Shown: positions 24,833 to 32,926 of the stretch, piece by piece
How the letters are laid out: every line of letters begins with the position of its first letter
Numbering within the stretch: position 1 is the first letter of the stretch
Source: Necropsobacter massiliensis
Lineage (GTDB): Bacteria; Pseudomonadota; Gammaproteobacteria; Enterobacterales; Pasteurellaceae
Direction of reading: 5' to 3'
Length of the DNA stretch: 59,170 bases
Assembly: GCF_000827595.2 (NCBI RefSeq)
Contig: NZ_LN776193.1
Span: forward strand, 14,734 to 73,903
Made by a program: the position numbers and the translations under genes
The notes under the pieces: generated by a model
Databases searched by the model: none
The model's input: the letters and a program-made list of their open reading frames with translations, nothing else
Told to the model about the DNA's origin: nothing

Positions 24833-24856
24833 AAATGCGCCGCCAGCGGTGCATTT
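24833..24856 (+). other. Hairpin after the capsid gene
   Basis: AAATGC (24833-24838) and GCATTT (24851-24856) extend through a G-U and three G-C pairs to a tight loop. No T-run follows, so it is more likely an mRNA 3'-end or processing stabiliser for the capsid transcript than a full terminator. Confidence 0.5.
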
Positions 24857-24916
24857 CAGAATGATATGAGCTGAGACAGCTTAAACAGAAACAACATTAC
24901 ACATAAGGAAACAATC

Positions 24917-25138
24917 ATGGCAAAAGTGACTGCAACCGTAAAAGGCAGCCCGTTATTGCATAACGGCAAACGTTATGACATCGGCGCTACTATCGAATTG
25001 GACGAAGCGCAGGCGGAAAACCTGGGTATTTATTTGGACATCGTAAAACCGGCGGAAGACAGCAATAAGCAAACCGGTGGCGCGAAAAAAACGCAACAAA
25101 AAGACGCCGGTAAAGGCGACGAATCTAAGGTTGAATAA
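24917..25138 (+). CDS. HI1506-like small head protein
   Basis: 73 aa. N-terminus KVTATVKGSPLLHNGKRYDIGATIELDEAQAENL is a small beta-type domain known from Mu-like prophages (gp35 position), followed by a lysine-rich tail (GGAKKTQQKDAGKGDESKVE). Located right after the major capsid gene; probably a head decoration or completion protein, by position. The stop overlaps the next start by 1 bp. Confidence 0.75.
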   Translation: MAKVTATVKGSPLLHNGKRYDIGATIELDEAQAENLGIYLDIVKPAEDSNKQTGGAKKTQQKDAGKGDESKVE

Positions 25139-25572
25139 TGTACGTAACGATTGATGAGCTCACCACGGCATTTGCCCGTAAAACGCTGGTGCAGTTAAGC
25201 AATGACGAGCCGGCGGCGATGGAGCCGAATTTAACCGTGCTGGAAACTGCGATTAAAGTGGCGGAGGAACGGATTGATGCGGCGTTACGTTCCCGTTACA
25301 CCCTGCCGCTTACGCAGGTGCCGACGCTTATCAGTCAACACGCATTAACCCTTGCTCGCTATTGGCTGTATGCGCGCCGCCCGGAAACCAAAATGCCGGA
25401 AACCGTGAAAGAAACCTACACCCAGGCGGTGAAGGAACTGGAACAAATTGCTAACGGCAAATTGCATTTAGGTATTGCGGAAAGTGCGGTAGAAAAATCG
25501 GACGATTTACTGCCGGATAACAGCGAATACGAAGTGCGGGCAACTCAGCGCATAAATACCGACGAATATTAA
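25138..25572 (+). CDS. Mu gp36-like head-tail connector (DUF1320)
   Basis: 144 aa. The DUF1320 pattern is clear: MYVTIDELTTAFARKTLVQL, AEERIDAALRSRYTLPLTQVP and HALTLARYWLYARRPE. Such proteins are adaptor (head completion) proteins that bind under the portal, like HK97 gp6. Position between capsid and tail genes agrees. An uptake signal lies at 25482. Confidence 0.88.
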   Translation: MYVTIDELTTAFARKTLVQLSNDEPAAMEPNLTVLETAIKVAEERIDAALRSRYTLPLTQVPTLISQHALTLARYWLYARRPETKMPETVKETYTQAVKELEQIANGKLHLGIAESAVEKSDDLLPDNSEYEVRATQRINTDEY

Positions 25573-25574
25573 CG

Positions 25575-26081
25575 ATGTCAGACACCCAACCAATTCTGAA
25601 CGATATTGCACAATATTTGAAAGAAAATTTGCCGGAATGGGATGTGGAACTCTTTCCCAACAACCCCGGGATGTATTCTTTATCGCATATTAACGGGGCG
25701 GTGCTGATTAGTTACCTGGCAAGCAAATTCGAAAAACCGCGTACCACGGAAGCGGTGCTGCAAACCCGGCATGTACAAGTCGCCCTGACGGTACTGACCC
25801 GTGATTTGCATGATGATGAAGGTGCGTTGAATTTGCTGGATAAGTTGCGCTTGTTGATGGTGGGGTTCCGCCCCGTAAATTGCACCGAGTGCTGGTTGGT
25901 GGACGAATTTTTTAACGGCACCGACGAAGAAACCGGTATCTGGCAATATCAACTGATATTGCAAACGGAAACACAACAGGTGCAACAGATCCAGGCGCAG
26001 GATTTGCCGAAATTTGTCACCGCACATTTACGCCGCGCAGATCAACCTGTGCGACCGGATTTGAAACCTAAGAAACCATAG
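25575..26081 (+). CDS. Mu gp37-like protein (DUF1834), tail terminator candidate
   Basis: 168 aa. NDIAQYLKENLPEWDVELFP, then HINGAVLISYLASKF, RHVQVALTVLTRDLHDDEGALNLLDKLRLLM and GIWQYQLILQTETQ fit DUF1834. By position (after gp36, before the sheath) it is a neck or tail-terminator protein. It starts 2 bp after gp36 and ends 9 bp before the sheath gene. Confidence 0.85.
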   Translation: MSDTQPILNDIAQYLKENLPEWDVELFPNNPGMYSLSHINGAVLISYLASKFEKPRTTEAVLQTRHVQVALTVLTRDLHDDEGALNLLDKLRLLMVGFRPVNCTECWLVDEFFNGTDEETGIWQYQLILQTETQQVQQIQAQDLPKFVTAHLRRADQPVRPDLKPKKP

Positions 26082-26090
26082 GAGAAGATT

Positions 26091-27485
26091 ATGGCTTTTC
26101 ACCACGGCTCGGAAACCAAACGTGTAAACGGCGGTTCCGTAGCAGTCAGCACCGTAGACGGTGCGATTATCGGTATCGTCGGCACTGCAGCCATGGGGGC
26201 AGTGAACGAATTGACCGTCTGTTTAACCAAAAAAGACTTTTCGCAGTTCGGTACCATTTTAGACCAGGGCTTTACTTTGCCTGATGCCTTCGACATTTTG
26301 GCGCGCTACGCCAGCGGTCAGGTGTATGTGGTCAATGTGTTAGACCCGGCGAAACACCGTACGACAGTGACGGACGAAGTGTTAACTCAGGACAGCAACA
26401 CCCTTGTGGCGAAGACCGCGAAGAAAGGCTTAATTAGCGTCACTAATGTCAAATTAGGCGGTTCGCTATTAACCGAAGGCGAAACTTACAGCGTCAATCT
26501 CGAAGCGGGCGAAATCACTTTAACCGTGGCGGCGGGCGAACAAGGCTTAACTGCAAGCTATGTGTATGCCGACCCTGAAAAGGTCACTGAAGATGACATC
26601 AAAGGCGGCGTGGACAGTTTAACCGGTAAACGCCAGGGCTTTGAACTTTTACGTGACGGTTTTAACCTGTACGGTGCGGACGCCAAAATTCTGATTTGCC
26701 CGGAATACGACAAAACTGCCAGCTGTGCGGCTGCTCTGGCAACACTGGCAGACCAAATGCATGCCAAAGCGTACGTTCAGTTGCCGAAAGGCACGAGCCT
26801 ATCCAAAGCGATTCAAGGTCGTGGACCAATGGGAACTATTAACGCATCAGCGTCGAACGAGAACGTACGCCATTTCTTCCCTTATGCACTGGGTTCAAGC
26901 AATAACCTGGAAAGCCTTGCTACGCATGCGGCCGGTTTGCGTATGAAAGTGGACGTGGATGAAGGTTATTGGTTTTCAACCTCGAATCACGAACTCAGCG
27001 GCGTTATCGGTATGGAAATTCCGTTGACTGCACGTGTAGACGATATTCAATCGGAAACCAATCGCTTAAATGCGGTGGGGATTACCACGATTTTCAACAG
27101 CTTCGGCACGGGTTTCCGCTTGTGGGGTAACCGCTCATCAAACTATCCGACCGAAACGCATATCAGCTGTTTTGAAGTGGCGTCCCGTACCGGTGATATT
27201 ATCGACGAATCTATTCGTCAGACGGAATTACAGTTCATTGATAAGCCGATTGATGACGCCTTAATTGATAGTTTTATTGAAACTATTGATACTTTCATGC
27301 GTAGCCAAAAATCGCTGGTCGGTTATTCGGTGGGCTTGGATTATGACTATGATTTGGTGGATGCCTTCAGTCAGGGGCAGATTCCGTTAATTTACGATTA
27401 CACGCCGAAAATTCCGGGCGAGCGGATTAGCAATAAATCCGTGATGACCCGTACTTATTTGGCGAACCTGGTATCACAACGATAA
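26091..27485 (+). CDS. Tail sheath protein
   Basis: 464 aa. Contractile sheath (gpL/FI family). Visible: GGSVAVSTVDGAIIGIVGTA near the N-terminus, a variable outer domain (about 90-180), then the conserved C-terminal sheath domain with DDIQSETNRLNAVGITTIFNSF, GFRLWGNRSS, DESIRQTELQFIDKPID and DYTPKIPGERISNKS. Length is typical. GGAG lies 7 nt before ATG. Its presence shows a myovirus morphology. Confidence 0.95.
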   Translation: MAFHHGSETKRVNGGSVAVSTVDGAIIGIVGTAAMGAVNELTVCLTKKDFSQFGTILDQGFTLPDAFDILARYASGQVYVVNVLDPAKHRTTVTDEVLTQDSNTLVAKTAKKGLISVTNVKLGGSLLTEGETYSVNLEAGEITLTVAAGEQGLTASYVYADPEKVTEDDIKGGVDSLTGKRQGFELLRDGFNLYGADAKILICPEYDKTASCAAALATLADQMHAKAYVQLPKGTSLSKAIQGRGPMGTINASASNENVRHFFPYALGSSNNLESLATHAAGLRMKVDVDEGYWFSTSNHELSGVIGMEIPLTARVDDIQSETNRLNAVGITTIFNSFGTGFRLWGNRSSNYPTETHISCFEVASRTGDIIDESIRQTELQFIDKPIDDALIDSFIETIDTFMRSQKSLVGYSVGLDYDYDLVDAFSQGQIPLIYDYTPKIPGERISNKSVMTRTYLANLVSQR

Positions 27486-27498
27486 GGATAGATAAACT

Positions 27499-28017
27499 AT
27501 GAGTATTGCGATTAATCAAATTGTGAATGCCAATGTGTACATCGACGGTAATTCACAAATCGGCAAGGCGCAGCAAATCAAAATCCCCGACATTGAATTT
27601 GAAATGGTTGACCATAAGGGGCTGGGCCTTTTCGGTACCATTAAACTGCCTTCCGGCGCCCAAGCGATTGAAGGCGGCGTAAACTGGGACAGTTATTACC
27701 CGGAAGTGCGTGCGAAGCTATACAACCCGTTCAAAAACTTCCAACTGCAATGTCGTTCAAACCTGCAAGTATTTAATGCCCAAGGGTTGGCGGCGGAAGA
27801 GCCGATGGTCACTATCATGAATGTGTCCTCGGTGAAAATAGGCGGCACGGATATGGAAAACAAAGAAAACGCCAAATTCGACGACACCTTTACGGTGCAT
27901 TCCATTAAGCAGACCGTTGCCGGCAAAGAAATCCTGTTTATTGATGTATTTGCCAATATTTTCCGTGTCAACGGCGAAGATGTATTAAGTAAATACCGCA
28001 CGAATATCGGGCAGTAA
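27499..28017 (+). CDS. Tail tube protein
   Basis: 172 aa. Inner tube subunit (FII/Mu gpM family): INQIVNANVYIDGNSQIGKAQQI, PDIEFEMVDHKGLGLFGTIKLPSG and a C-terminal VDVFANIFRVNGEDVLSKYR. It lies directly after the sheath (13 bp) as in P2 and Mu. The next late promoter candidate begins 2 bp after its stop. Confidence 0.93.
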   Translation: MSIAINQIVNANVYIDGNSQIGKAQQIKIPDIEFEMVDHKGLGLFGTIKLPSGAQAIEGGVNWDSYYPEVRAKLYNPFKNFQLQCRSNLQVFNAQGLAAEEPMVTIMNVSSVKIGGTDMENKENAKFDDTFTVHSIKQTVAGKEILFIDVFANIFRVNGEDVLSKYRTNIGQ

Positions 28018-28019
28018 AC

Positions 28020-28038
28020 CTTTAAATCTCTTTAAAAT
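28020..28038 (+). promoter_or_regulatory. Candidate late promoter 3 (tail)
   Basis: CTTTAA-ATCTC-TTTAAAAT, the same motif as at 15299, with the same 23-nt distance to its hairpin. It would give the chaperone and tape-measure genes their own promoter. Confidence 0.6.
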
Positions 28039-28061
28039 CTCTCCGCCGGCAGTCGGCGTAA

Positions 28062-28105
28062 ACTCCATTGTGAAGTTAAACAATAACCCACAATGGAGTT
28101 TTTTT
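28062..28105 (+). promoter_or_regulatory. Hairpin carrying the tail-chaperone ribosome site
   Basis: CTCCATTGTG (28063-28072) pairs with CACAATGGAG (28089-28098), then seven T and the ATG at 28106. From TGGAG to ATGTC the sequence equals that before lysozyme. The ribosome site lies in the stem, so opening of the stem would control translation. Confidence 0.75.
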
Positions 28106-28387
28106 ATGTCCCAGAAATTAGATGATTTATTGGTTTTCCGCACCATCCAGTTGGATTACCCGATTAAAGACGGCGAAGGCAATACCGTAACGGAACTGAA
28201 AATGCGCCGCGCAAAAGCCAAAGATATGCGCCGCATGAGCGAAAAGAAAACCGAAGCGGAACAGGAAATCTTTATGTTTGCCCAGTTGGTCGGTTTGGTG
28301 CCGGAAGATATTGACGAATTGGATATTGCGGACTACGGCAAGTTGCAAAAAGCCTTTACGGAGATGGTGCAGGGAAAGTCAGCCTAG
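28106..28387 (+). CDS. Tail assembly chaperone, short form (gpE/gp41-like)
   Basis: 93 aa from the ATG at 28106 (a frame back to 28070 starts inside the hairpin and is rejected). The pattern TIQLDYPIKDGEGNTVTELKMRRAKAKDMRRM and QLVGLVPEDIDELDIADYGKL is that of phage tail assembly protein gp41/P2 gpE, which coats the tape measure before tube polymerisation. A -1 frameshift near the end makes the longer form. Confidence 0.9.
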   Translation: MSQKLDDLLVFRTIQLDYPIKDGEGNTVTELKMRRAKAKDMRRMSEKKTEAEQEIFMFAQLVGLVPEDIDELDIADYGKLQKAFTEMVQGKSA

Positions 28388-28536
28388 ACGACCTGGATAA
28401 CGCCTTGGCGGATCTTGCTTTTTGGTTTGGGTTTTCCCATTCGGAATTGGAAGAAATGACGCTGAATGAAATCGAACGGTGGCTTAAACAAGCCAAACGG
28501 CAGATTGATGCCAATTATACGAAAGCCGCTGTTTAG
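28106..28536 (+). CDS. Tail assembly chaperone, frameshifted long form (E+E' type)
   Basis: Join of 28106-28378 and 28378-28536, about 143 aa. The added part is VSLDDLDNALADLAFWFGFS followed by HSELEEMTLNEIERWLKQAK, clearly like P2 gpE' (LADLAxxFxxSxxELxxMxLxExxxW). The two frames have no separate start for the second part. In P2 and lambda the ratio of short to long form is essential for tail assembly. Confidence 0.85.
28372..28378 (+). other. Slippery heptamer for programmed -1 frameshift
   Basis: G GGA AAG in the zero frame, the same heptamer used by lambda G-GT. Slipping back one base continues into a 52-codon frame instead of stopping at 28385-28387. Confidence 0.85.
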
Positions 28537-28548
28537 CGGCTTTGTTTG

Positions 28549-28839
28549 TTAATGGTGAGCTTTTTTCAATTCGGTTTCGGCTGTTCGCCATAAGGTTTGC
28601 TGAATATTGGTCAGCGCGCCATGACGGGCTTGCAACCATTTTGGCGCACTTGCCGGCATGTTGATGTTAGCCAGGTATTTATCCGCTGCAATCAGCACTG
28701 GAGCAAGCAACAGCAAGCCGAATAACACGGCGGTCATTAGCGGGTAATAGTACAAGCCGACCGAAAGCATAGCCAATCCCGCCACCGTCATCAGTAACCA
28801 GGCAAATACCAGAAACAGGGTATCAATAAATTTAAGCAT
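28549..28839 (-). CDS. Membrane protein gene antisense within the tail operon
   Basis: 96 aa from ATG 28839, chosen because GGAGG lies 9 nt upstream on the minus strand. Three hydrophobic segments are visible: IDTLFLVFAWLLMTVAGLAM (5-24), LSVGLYYYPLMTAVLFGLLL (25-44, continuing LAPVLIAA), then a soluble helical tail. It occupies the gap between chaperone and tape measure, with its stop 13 bp from the long chaperone form. Opposite orientation in a late operon suggests lysogenic expression, for example superinfection exclusion; this is inference. No family recognised. Confidence 0.75.
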   Translation of the reverse strand: MLKFIDTLFLVFAWLLMTVAGLAMLSVGLYYYPLMTAVLFGLLLLAPVLIAADKYLANINMPASAPKWLQARHGALTNIQQTLWRTAETELKKAHH

Positions 28840-28879
28840 ATCGCTTTGCCTCCGTAGAAATCTAAAGGAACTATAAAGC

Positions 28880-31771
28880 ATGTCATCCAATTTATCAATC
28901 GCTTTAATGATTGGCGCCAGTGTCGGCAGTGCGATTGCCGGACTCAACCGGGTAAAAAGCACGATTGCCACATTGCGGGATCAGTCTGTTGCGACCTCCG
29001 CCAAGTTAAAAACGCTCGGAAAAATGACCGCACTTGGCGTAACCGGTGCCTTGACCGGCATTAAAGCCACCGGCAATGCAGTGCTGGGTTTGGCGGAACC
29101 TGCGATGAAATTCGAATCCGCCATGGCGAATGTGAAAAAAGTTGTGGACTTTAAAACGCCGGAAGGTTTTAAAAATCTGTCCAACGATATTCTGGATATG
29201 ACCCGCACCATCCCGATGGCGGCGGAAGAACTTGCTGCGATTACCGCCTCCGGCGGTCAGTTGGGTGTGGCGGAAGAAGATTTGAAAAGCTTTACCACCA
29301 CCATTGCCAAAATGTCAGTGGCGTTTGATATGTCCGCCGATGCATCCGGTGACGCCATGGCAAAAATCGCCAATGTCTACGGCATTCCGATTACCAAGTT
29401 GGGCAATTTAGGCGACGCTATTAATGAGCTGTCCAATAACTCGCCGGCAAGAGCGGCGGATATTGTCAATGCCATGAGCCGCGTCGGCGGGACGGCAAAA
29501 CAGTTCGGGTTAAGCGAAAATGCGGCGGCGGCACTGACAAATTCTTTTATCAGTTTAGGCAAAGCGCCGGAAGTCGCCGGCACCGCCATTAACGGCATGC
29601 TGACCAAATTAATGACGGCGGAGAAAGGCGGCAAAGCCTTCCAGGGCGCCTTAAATCAAGTGGGTATTTCCGCCAAACAGCTGAAACGGAATATTGCCAA
29701 AGACGGACAAGCGGCATTAGTGGATTTTCTGAAACGATTGGAAAAGCTGCCGAAAGACAAAGCCATGGGTGTGTTGGTTGATCTGTTCGGGCGTGAATAT
29801 GCCGATGATGTCGCCGTATTGGCCGGCAATGTGAATGTGCTGGATAAAAGCCTGAGAACTTTGCAGGAAACCGACGCCAACGGCAATTTAAAATATCTCG
29901 GTTCCATGGAGAAAGAGTTCGCCGCCCGTTCCGCTACCACGGAAAACGGACTGAAATTATTAAGTCAAAGCACGGATGAATTCTTTAAAGTTGTCGGCGC
30001 AAGATTTTTACCGATTATTAACACGGTTTCCGGCGGTTTGGCGAAACTCATGCACCAAGTGACGGATTTTGCCAAAGAACATGAAGGTCTGGTCGATACC
30101 TTTATTTATGTCGGCGGTGCTATTGCCGGAGTGGTGACGGGATTTTCCGCATTAAGTGCGGTTATCGGCGTTTCAGGCATGGCTTGGATTGGTCTGTCTA
30201 AACCGATAGGCATGTTCGTCGGCGTATTGGGGACGGTGTTCAAGTGGCTGAAATTAGGCGGTTTGTTGTTTGCTACCTTGGGCGTCAAAGTGCTGGATAT
30301 GGCGCTCACATTCGGCAAAGCCATGTTTATGATGGGGCGTGCCCTGCTGACGAATCCTATCGGTTTGGTGATTACCGGTATTGCCCTGGGTGCCTACCTG
30401 ATTTGGAATAACTGGGACTGGTTAAGCGCCAAATTCGGCAGTTTATGGCAAACCGTTACCGGATATTTCTCGGCGGCGTGGAGCAATATCAAAGGATTCT
30501 TCTCCTCCGGTATCGGTAACATCACCGCCACCATTCTGAACTGGTCGCCATTGGGATTATTCTATCAAATTTTCCAACCTGTGATGAGTTGGTTCGGTGT
30601 GGATTTGCCAAATAGCTTCAGCGGTTTCGGTAAAAATATCATTGACGGGCTGGTCAATGGTATTCGAAGCGCCTGGAACGGTGCGAAAGATTGGGTTATT
30701 GGCTTGGGGCAATCCATTAAAGGCTGGTTTACCGGGGAAATGAAAATCCATTCTCCGAGCCGCGTTTTTATGGAATATGGCGATAATATCGCACAAGGTT
30801 TGGCAATTGGTGTAGCAAAAAATGCGGTATTGGCGGCTGACGCCGTATTGGCAATGAGCGACAAAATGAAAAATGCCGCACCGAAAAGCATTCCGGCACC
30901 GGTCATACAACCAATGGGAGTTAAAAAACCAGCACAAGATATGGCAGATTTTGCAGTGAATATGGCAAAAAATGCCGTTCACGCTGCCAATGTCGTATCA
31001 ACAATGAGCGACAAAATGAAAAATGCTGCACCGAAAAGCATTTCGGTACCGGTCATACAACCAATGGGAGTTAAAAACCCAGCGCAAGATATGGCAGATT
31101 TTGCAGTGAATATGGCAAAAAATGCTATTGCTGTCCCCATAAAACCGGTTGTGCAATCAGTAAAAACGCCAGTAACCAAAAAATCGGTTAAGCAAGCTTC
31201 GAAACCGGCACCGATGCAAAGTGCGCTCAAATCCGAACAGGATTTGGCACCAAATGTTCAGACTTCTGAAATGCCAACGCCTATAACGATGAAAAACGCA
31301 CGCTTGCAATATATCCAACGAATGCAAACGCTGGATAAAATGCAAAGTACAGTCAAATCTGAGCCATTTTTTACACCAGTGAAAACTATAGCGGAACCTA
31401 TTTTAAGCAAAGAAAAAGGCTTTTGGGGTTCGCTTTGGGACGATGTGAAATTTGGGGCAAATGTTGTCGGCAACTTGCTCGGATTAAACCAATCGAGCTT
31501 GAAAACACCTGATTTTAACCCAAGTGCAGGCGGTCGAGATTCGTTGATTTTCAGTGATTATGAACCGCTGAACAGAAATGCCGTTTCACAACGTGCAGTA
31601 AACCGAGATGCAGGCGGCATTGTCGTAAACTTTAACCCAACCATTAATATAAACGGTAATGCTCCGCAAGGAGTGACAGAGCAAATTACGCAAGCTTTGC
31701 AAATGACTGCCCATGATTTCGAGCGATTGTTAAATCGCGTGTTAGACCAACGTCAACGGAGAGCCTACTAA
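28880..31771 (+). CDS. Tail tape measure protein
   Basis: 963 aa. TP901-type tape measure: residues 60-330 carry MKFESAMANVKKVVDFKTPE, MSRVGGTAKQFGLSENAAAALTNSF and LVDLFGREYADDVAVLAGN. Hydrophobic segments follow (about 405-500), which may insert into the host membrane at injection. Residues about 650-760 contain a tandem repeat of 50 aa (see separate entry). A glycine-rich C-terminus (GGIVVNFNPTININGNAP) ends in a coiled coil. It sets tail length. Uptake signals lie at 29027 and 30154. Confidence 0.93.
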   Translation: MSSNLSIALMIGASVGSAIAGLNRVKSTIATLRDQSVATSAKLKTLGKMTALGVTGALTGIKATGNAVLGLAEPAMKFESAMANVKKVVDFKTPEGFKNLSNDILDMTRTIPMAAEELAAITASGGQLGVAEEDLKSFTTTIAKMSVAFDMSADASGDAMAKIANVYGIPITKLGNLGDAINELSNNSPARAADIVNAMSRVGGTAKQFGLSENAAAALTNSFISLGKAPEVAGTAINGMLTKLMTAEKGGKAFQGALNQVGISAKQLKRNIAKDGQAALVDFLKRLEKLPKDKAMGVLVDLFGREYADDVAVLAGNVNVLDKSLRTLQETDANGNLKYLGSMEKEFAARSATTENGLKLLSQSTDEFFKVVGARFLPIINTVSGGLAKLMHQVTDFAKEHEGLVDTFIYVGGAIAGVVTGFSALSAVIGVSGMAWIGLSKPIGMFVGVLGTVFKWLKLGGLLFATLGVKVLDMALTFGKAMFMMGRALLTNPIGLVITGIALGAYLIWNNWDWLSAKFGSLWQTVTGYFSAAWSNIKGFFSSGIGNITATILNWSPLGLFYQIFQPVMSWFGVDLPNSFSGFGKNIIDGLVNGIRSAWNGAKDWVIGLGQSIKGWFTGEMKIHSPSRVFMEYGDNIAQGLAIGVAKNAVLAADAVLAMSDKMKNAAPKSIPAPVIQPMGVKKPAQDMADFAVNMAKNAVHAANVVSTMSDKMKNAAPKSISVPVIQPMGVKNPAQDMADFAVNMAKNAIAVPIKPVVQSVKTPVTKKSVKQASKPAPMQSALKSEQDLAPNVQTSEMPTPITMKNARLQYIQRMQTLDKMQSTVKSEPFFTPVKTIAEPILSKEKGFWGSLWDDVKFGANVVGNLLGLNQSSLKTPDFNPSAGGRDSLIFSDYEPLNRNAVSQRAVNRDAGGIVVNFNPTININGNAPQGVTEQITQALQMTAHDFERLLNRVLDQRQRRAY
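30818..31125 (+). repeat. 150-bp tandem repeat inside the tape measure gene
   Basis: The unit beginning ATGAGCGACAAAATGAAAAA at 30854 recurs at 31004, a 150-bp (50-codon) period with few changes. In protein, MSDKMKNAAPKSI, VIQPMGVK and PAQDMADFAV appear twice, and a third partial unit (NMAKNAI) follows. Adding or losing a unit keeps frame and would change tail length. Confidence 0.85.
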
Positions 31772-32715
31772 TGTATTTTATGTTGGGCAATATCGCCCTG
31801 GAAGCCATTGATTTAACAGAATTTAGTGAAACCTTTGCCGCTGAATTTGCCGAACATGCTGTGCTGAAAGGCAAACCACGGTTGCAAGCAATGGGCGAAA
31901 AACTTAATGAATTGAGCTTTGCTATTCGTCTGCACCACAAAATCGGTGGCGTAGAAAGTCGCTATCAGGCATTACTTACTGCCAAAGCGGAACAACAAGC
32001 CTTGGCGTTGATTTGGGGACGTGGCAAATATAAAGGCGATTATGTGATTATTCAGCTTTCTTCCACCACTCTGTTTACCGATAAATATGGTAATGCCCTT
32101 TGTCGTGAGATGAACATCAGCTTAAAAGAATTTGTCGGCGATATGGACGACGGTTTATTAGGTGATGCGTTGAATTTTGGCAGTGGTTCGTTACTCGGCA
32201 GCATTTTACCCAGTGGGGTTGTCAGCACATTATCTACTGTAAAACAAGCTGTCAGTCGTGGTGTAGAACTTTACAACCAAGGCAAGCGTTTGGTCAATGA
32301 AGTGCAAGACACTATGACGGTAATAAGACAATTCGCTAATGACCCGGCAACGGCCCTCGGTTATTTGCCCCTTGCTTTGCGGAATTTGGATGGAGCGTTA
32401 GGCAGTTTTGGCGAAATCACGGGATTGAGTAATACGCTAAGTGGGTTATCGGATTTATTACCAAGTGCGGTCAAATTTAGTCATAAAATTGATGATATTT
32501 ATACCGACTTGCAAATAATGAAAGACAGTTTCACCAATGCGTCGGGCAATGATTGGTCGAATTGGTTCACACCTGCGGATAATGCGTTATCGGCGGTCAA
32601 TGACAGTTTCGACAATCTTGCAAAACCTGTAGCAGAAATGACCGCTTGGATCGTGCTGCGTGCCGATGATGAACCTGATACGGAGAAAGACAATGACGAC
32701 ACAGACCTTGCTTAA
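31771..32715 (+). CDS. P2 gpU-like tail protein with long C-terminal extension
   Basis: 314 aa. The N-terminal 125 residues match gpU: MLGNIALEAIDLTEFSETFAAEFAEH, KPRLQAMGEKLNELSFAIRLH and LIWGRGKYKGDYVI. gpU caps the tail at the head-proximal end. The C-terminal 190 residues are a flexible helical extension (DLLPSAVKFSHKIDDIYTDL) unlike P2 gpU of about 159 aa but usual for the longer phage tail/DUF2313-neighbour versions. It overlaps the tape measure stop by 1 bp. An uptake signal lies at 32463. Confidence 0.85.
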   Translation: MYFMLGNIALEAIDLTEFSETFAAEFAEHAVLKGKPRLQAMGEKLNELSFAIRLHHKIGGVESRYQALLTAKAEQQALALIWGRGKYKGDYVIIQLSSTTLFTDKYGNALCREMNISLKEFVGDMDDGLLGDALNFGSGSLLGSILPSGVVSTLSTVKQAVSRGVELYNQGKRLVNEVQDTMTVIRQFANDPATALGYLPLALRNLDGALGSFGEITGLSNTLSGLSDLLPSAVKFSHKIDDIYTDLQIMKDSFTNASGNDWSNWFTPADNALSAVNDSFDNLAKPVAEMTAWIVLRADDEPDTEKDNDDTDLA

Positions 32716-32926
32716 GCATATCGTCAAACAGGGCGAACGTTGGGATAACTTAAGCTATCAGTATTACGGCAACGCCTTGGAATATGGACGGATTATTGAT
32801 GCTAATCCACATATCAGCTTTTGCGAAGTGTTGCCGACGGGCGTGACCATTTATATCCCTGTGTTAAATGTGAAACCAACCAGCAATGAAAATATGCCGC
32901 CTTGGCTAAGGGGAACAAATGAGTAA
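32693..32926 (+). CDS. Tail protein X (LysM-like)
   Basis: 77 aa from ATG 32693 (GGAG 9 nt upstream; the frame back to 32660 lacks one). KHIVKQGERWDNLSYQYYGNALEYGRII and LPTGVTIYIPVL form a LysM-like fold, the P2 gpX family. It probably sits at the baseplate or tail tip hub. Overlaps both neighbours. Confidence 0.92.
   Translation: MTTQTLLKHIVKQGERWDNLSYQYYGNALEYGRIIDANPHISFCEVLPTGVTIYIPVLNVKPTSNENMPPWLRGTNE

Noticed and set aside
28070-28105. Earlier start for the tail chaperone at 28070
   Set aside because: It lies in the stem-loop, lacks a ribosome site, and the added residues are not like the family; 28106 has GGAG at 7 nt.
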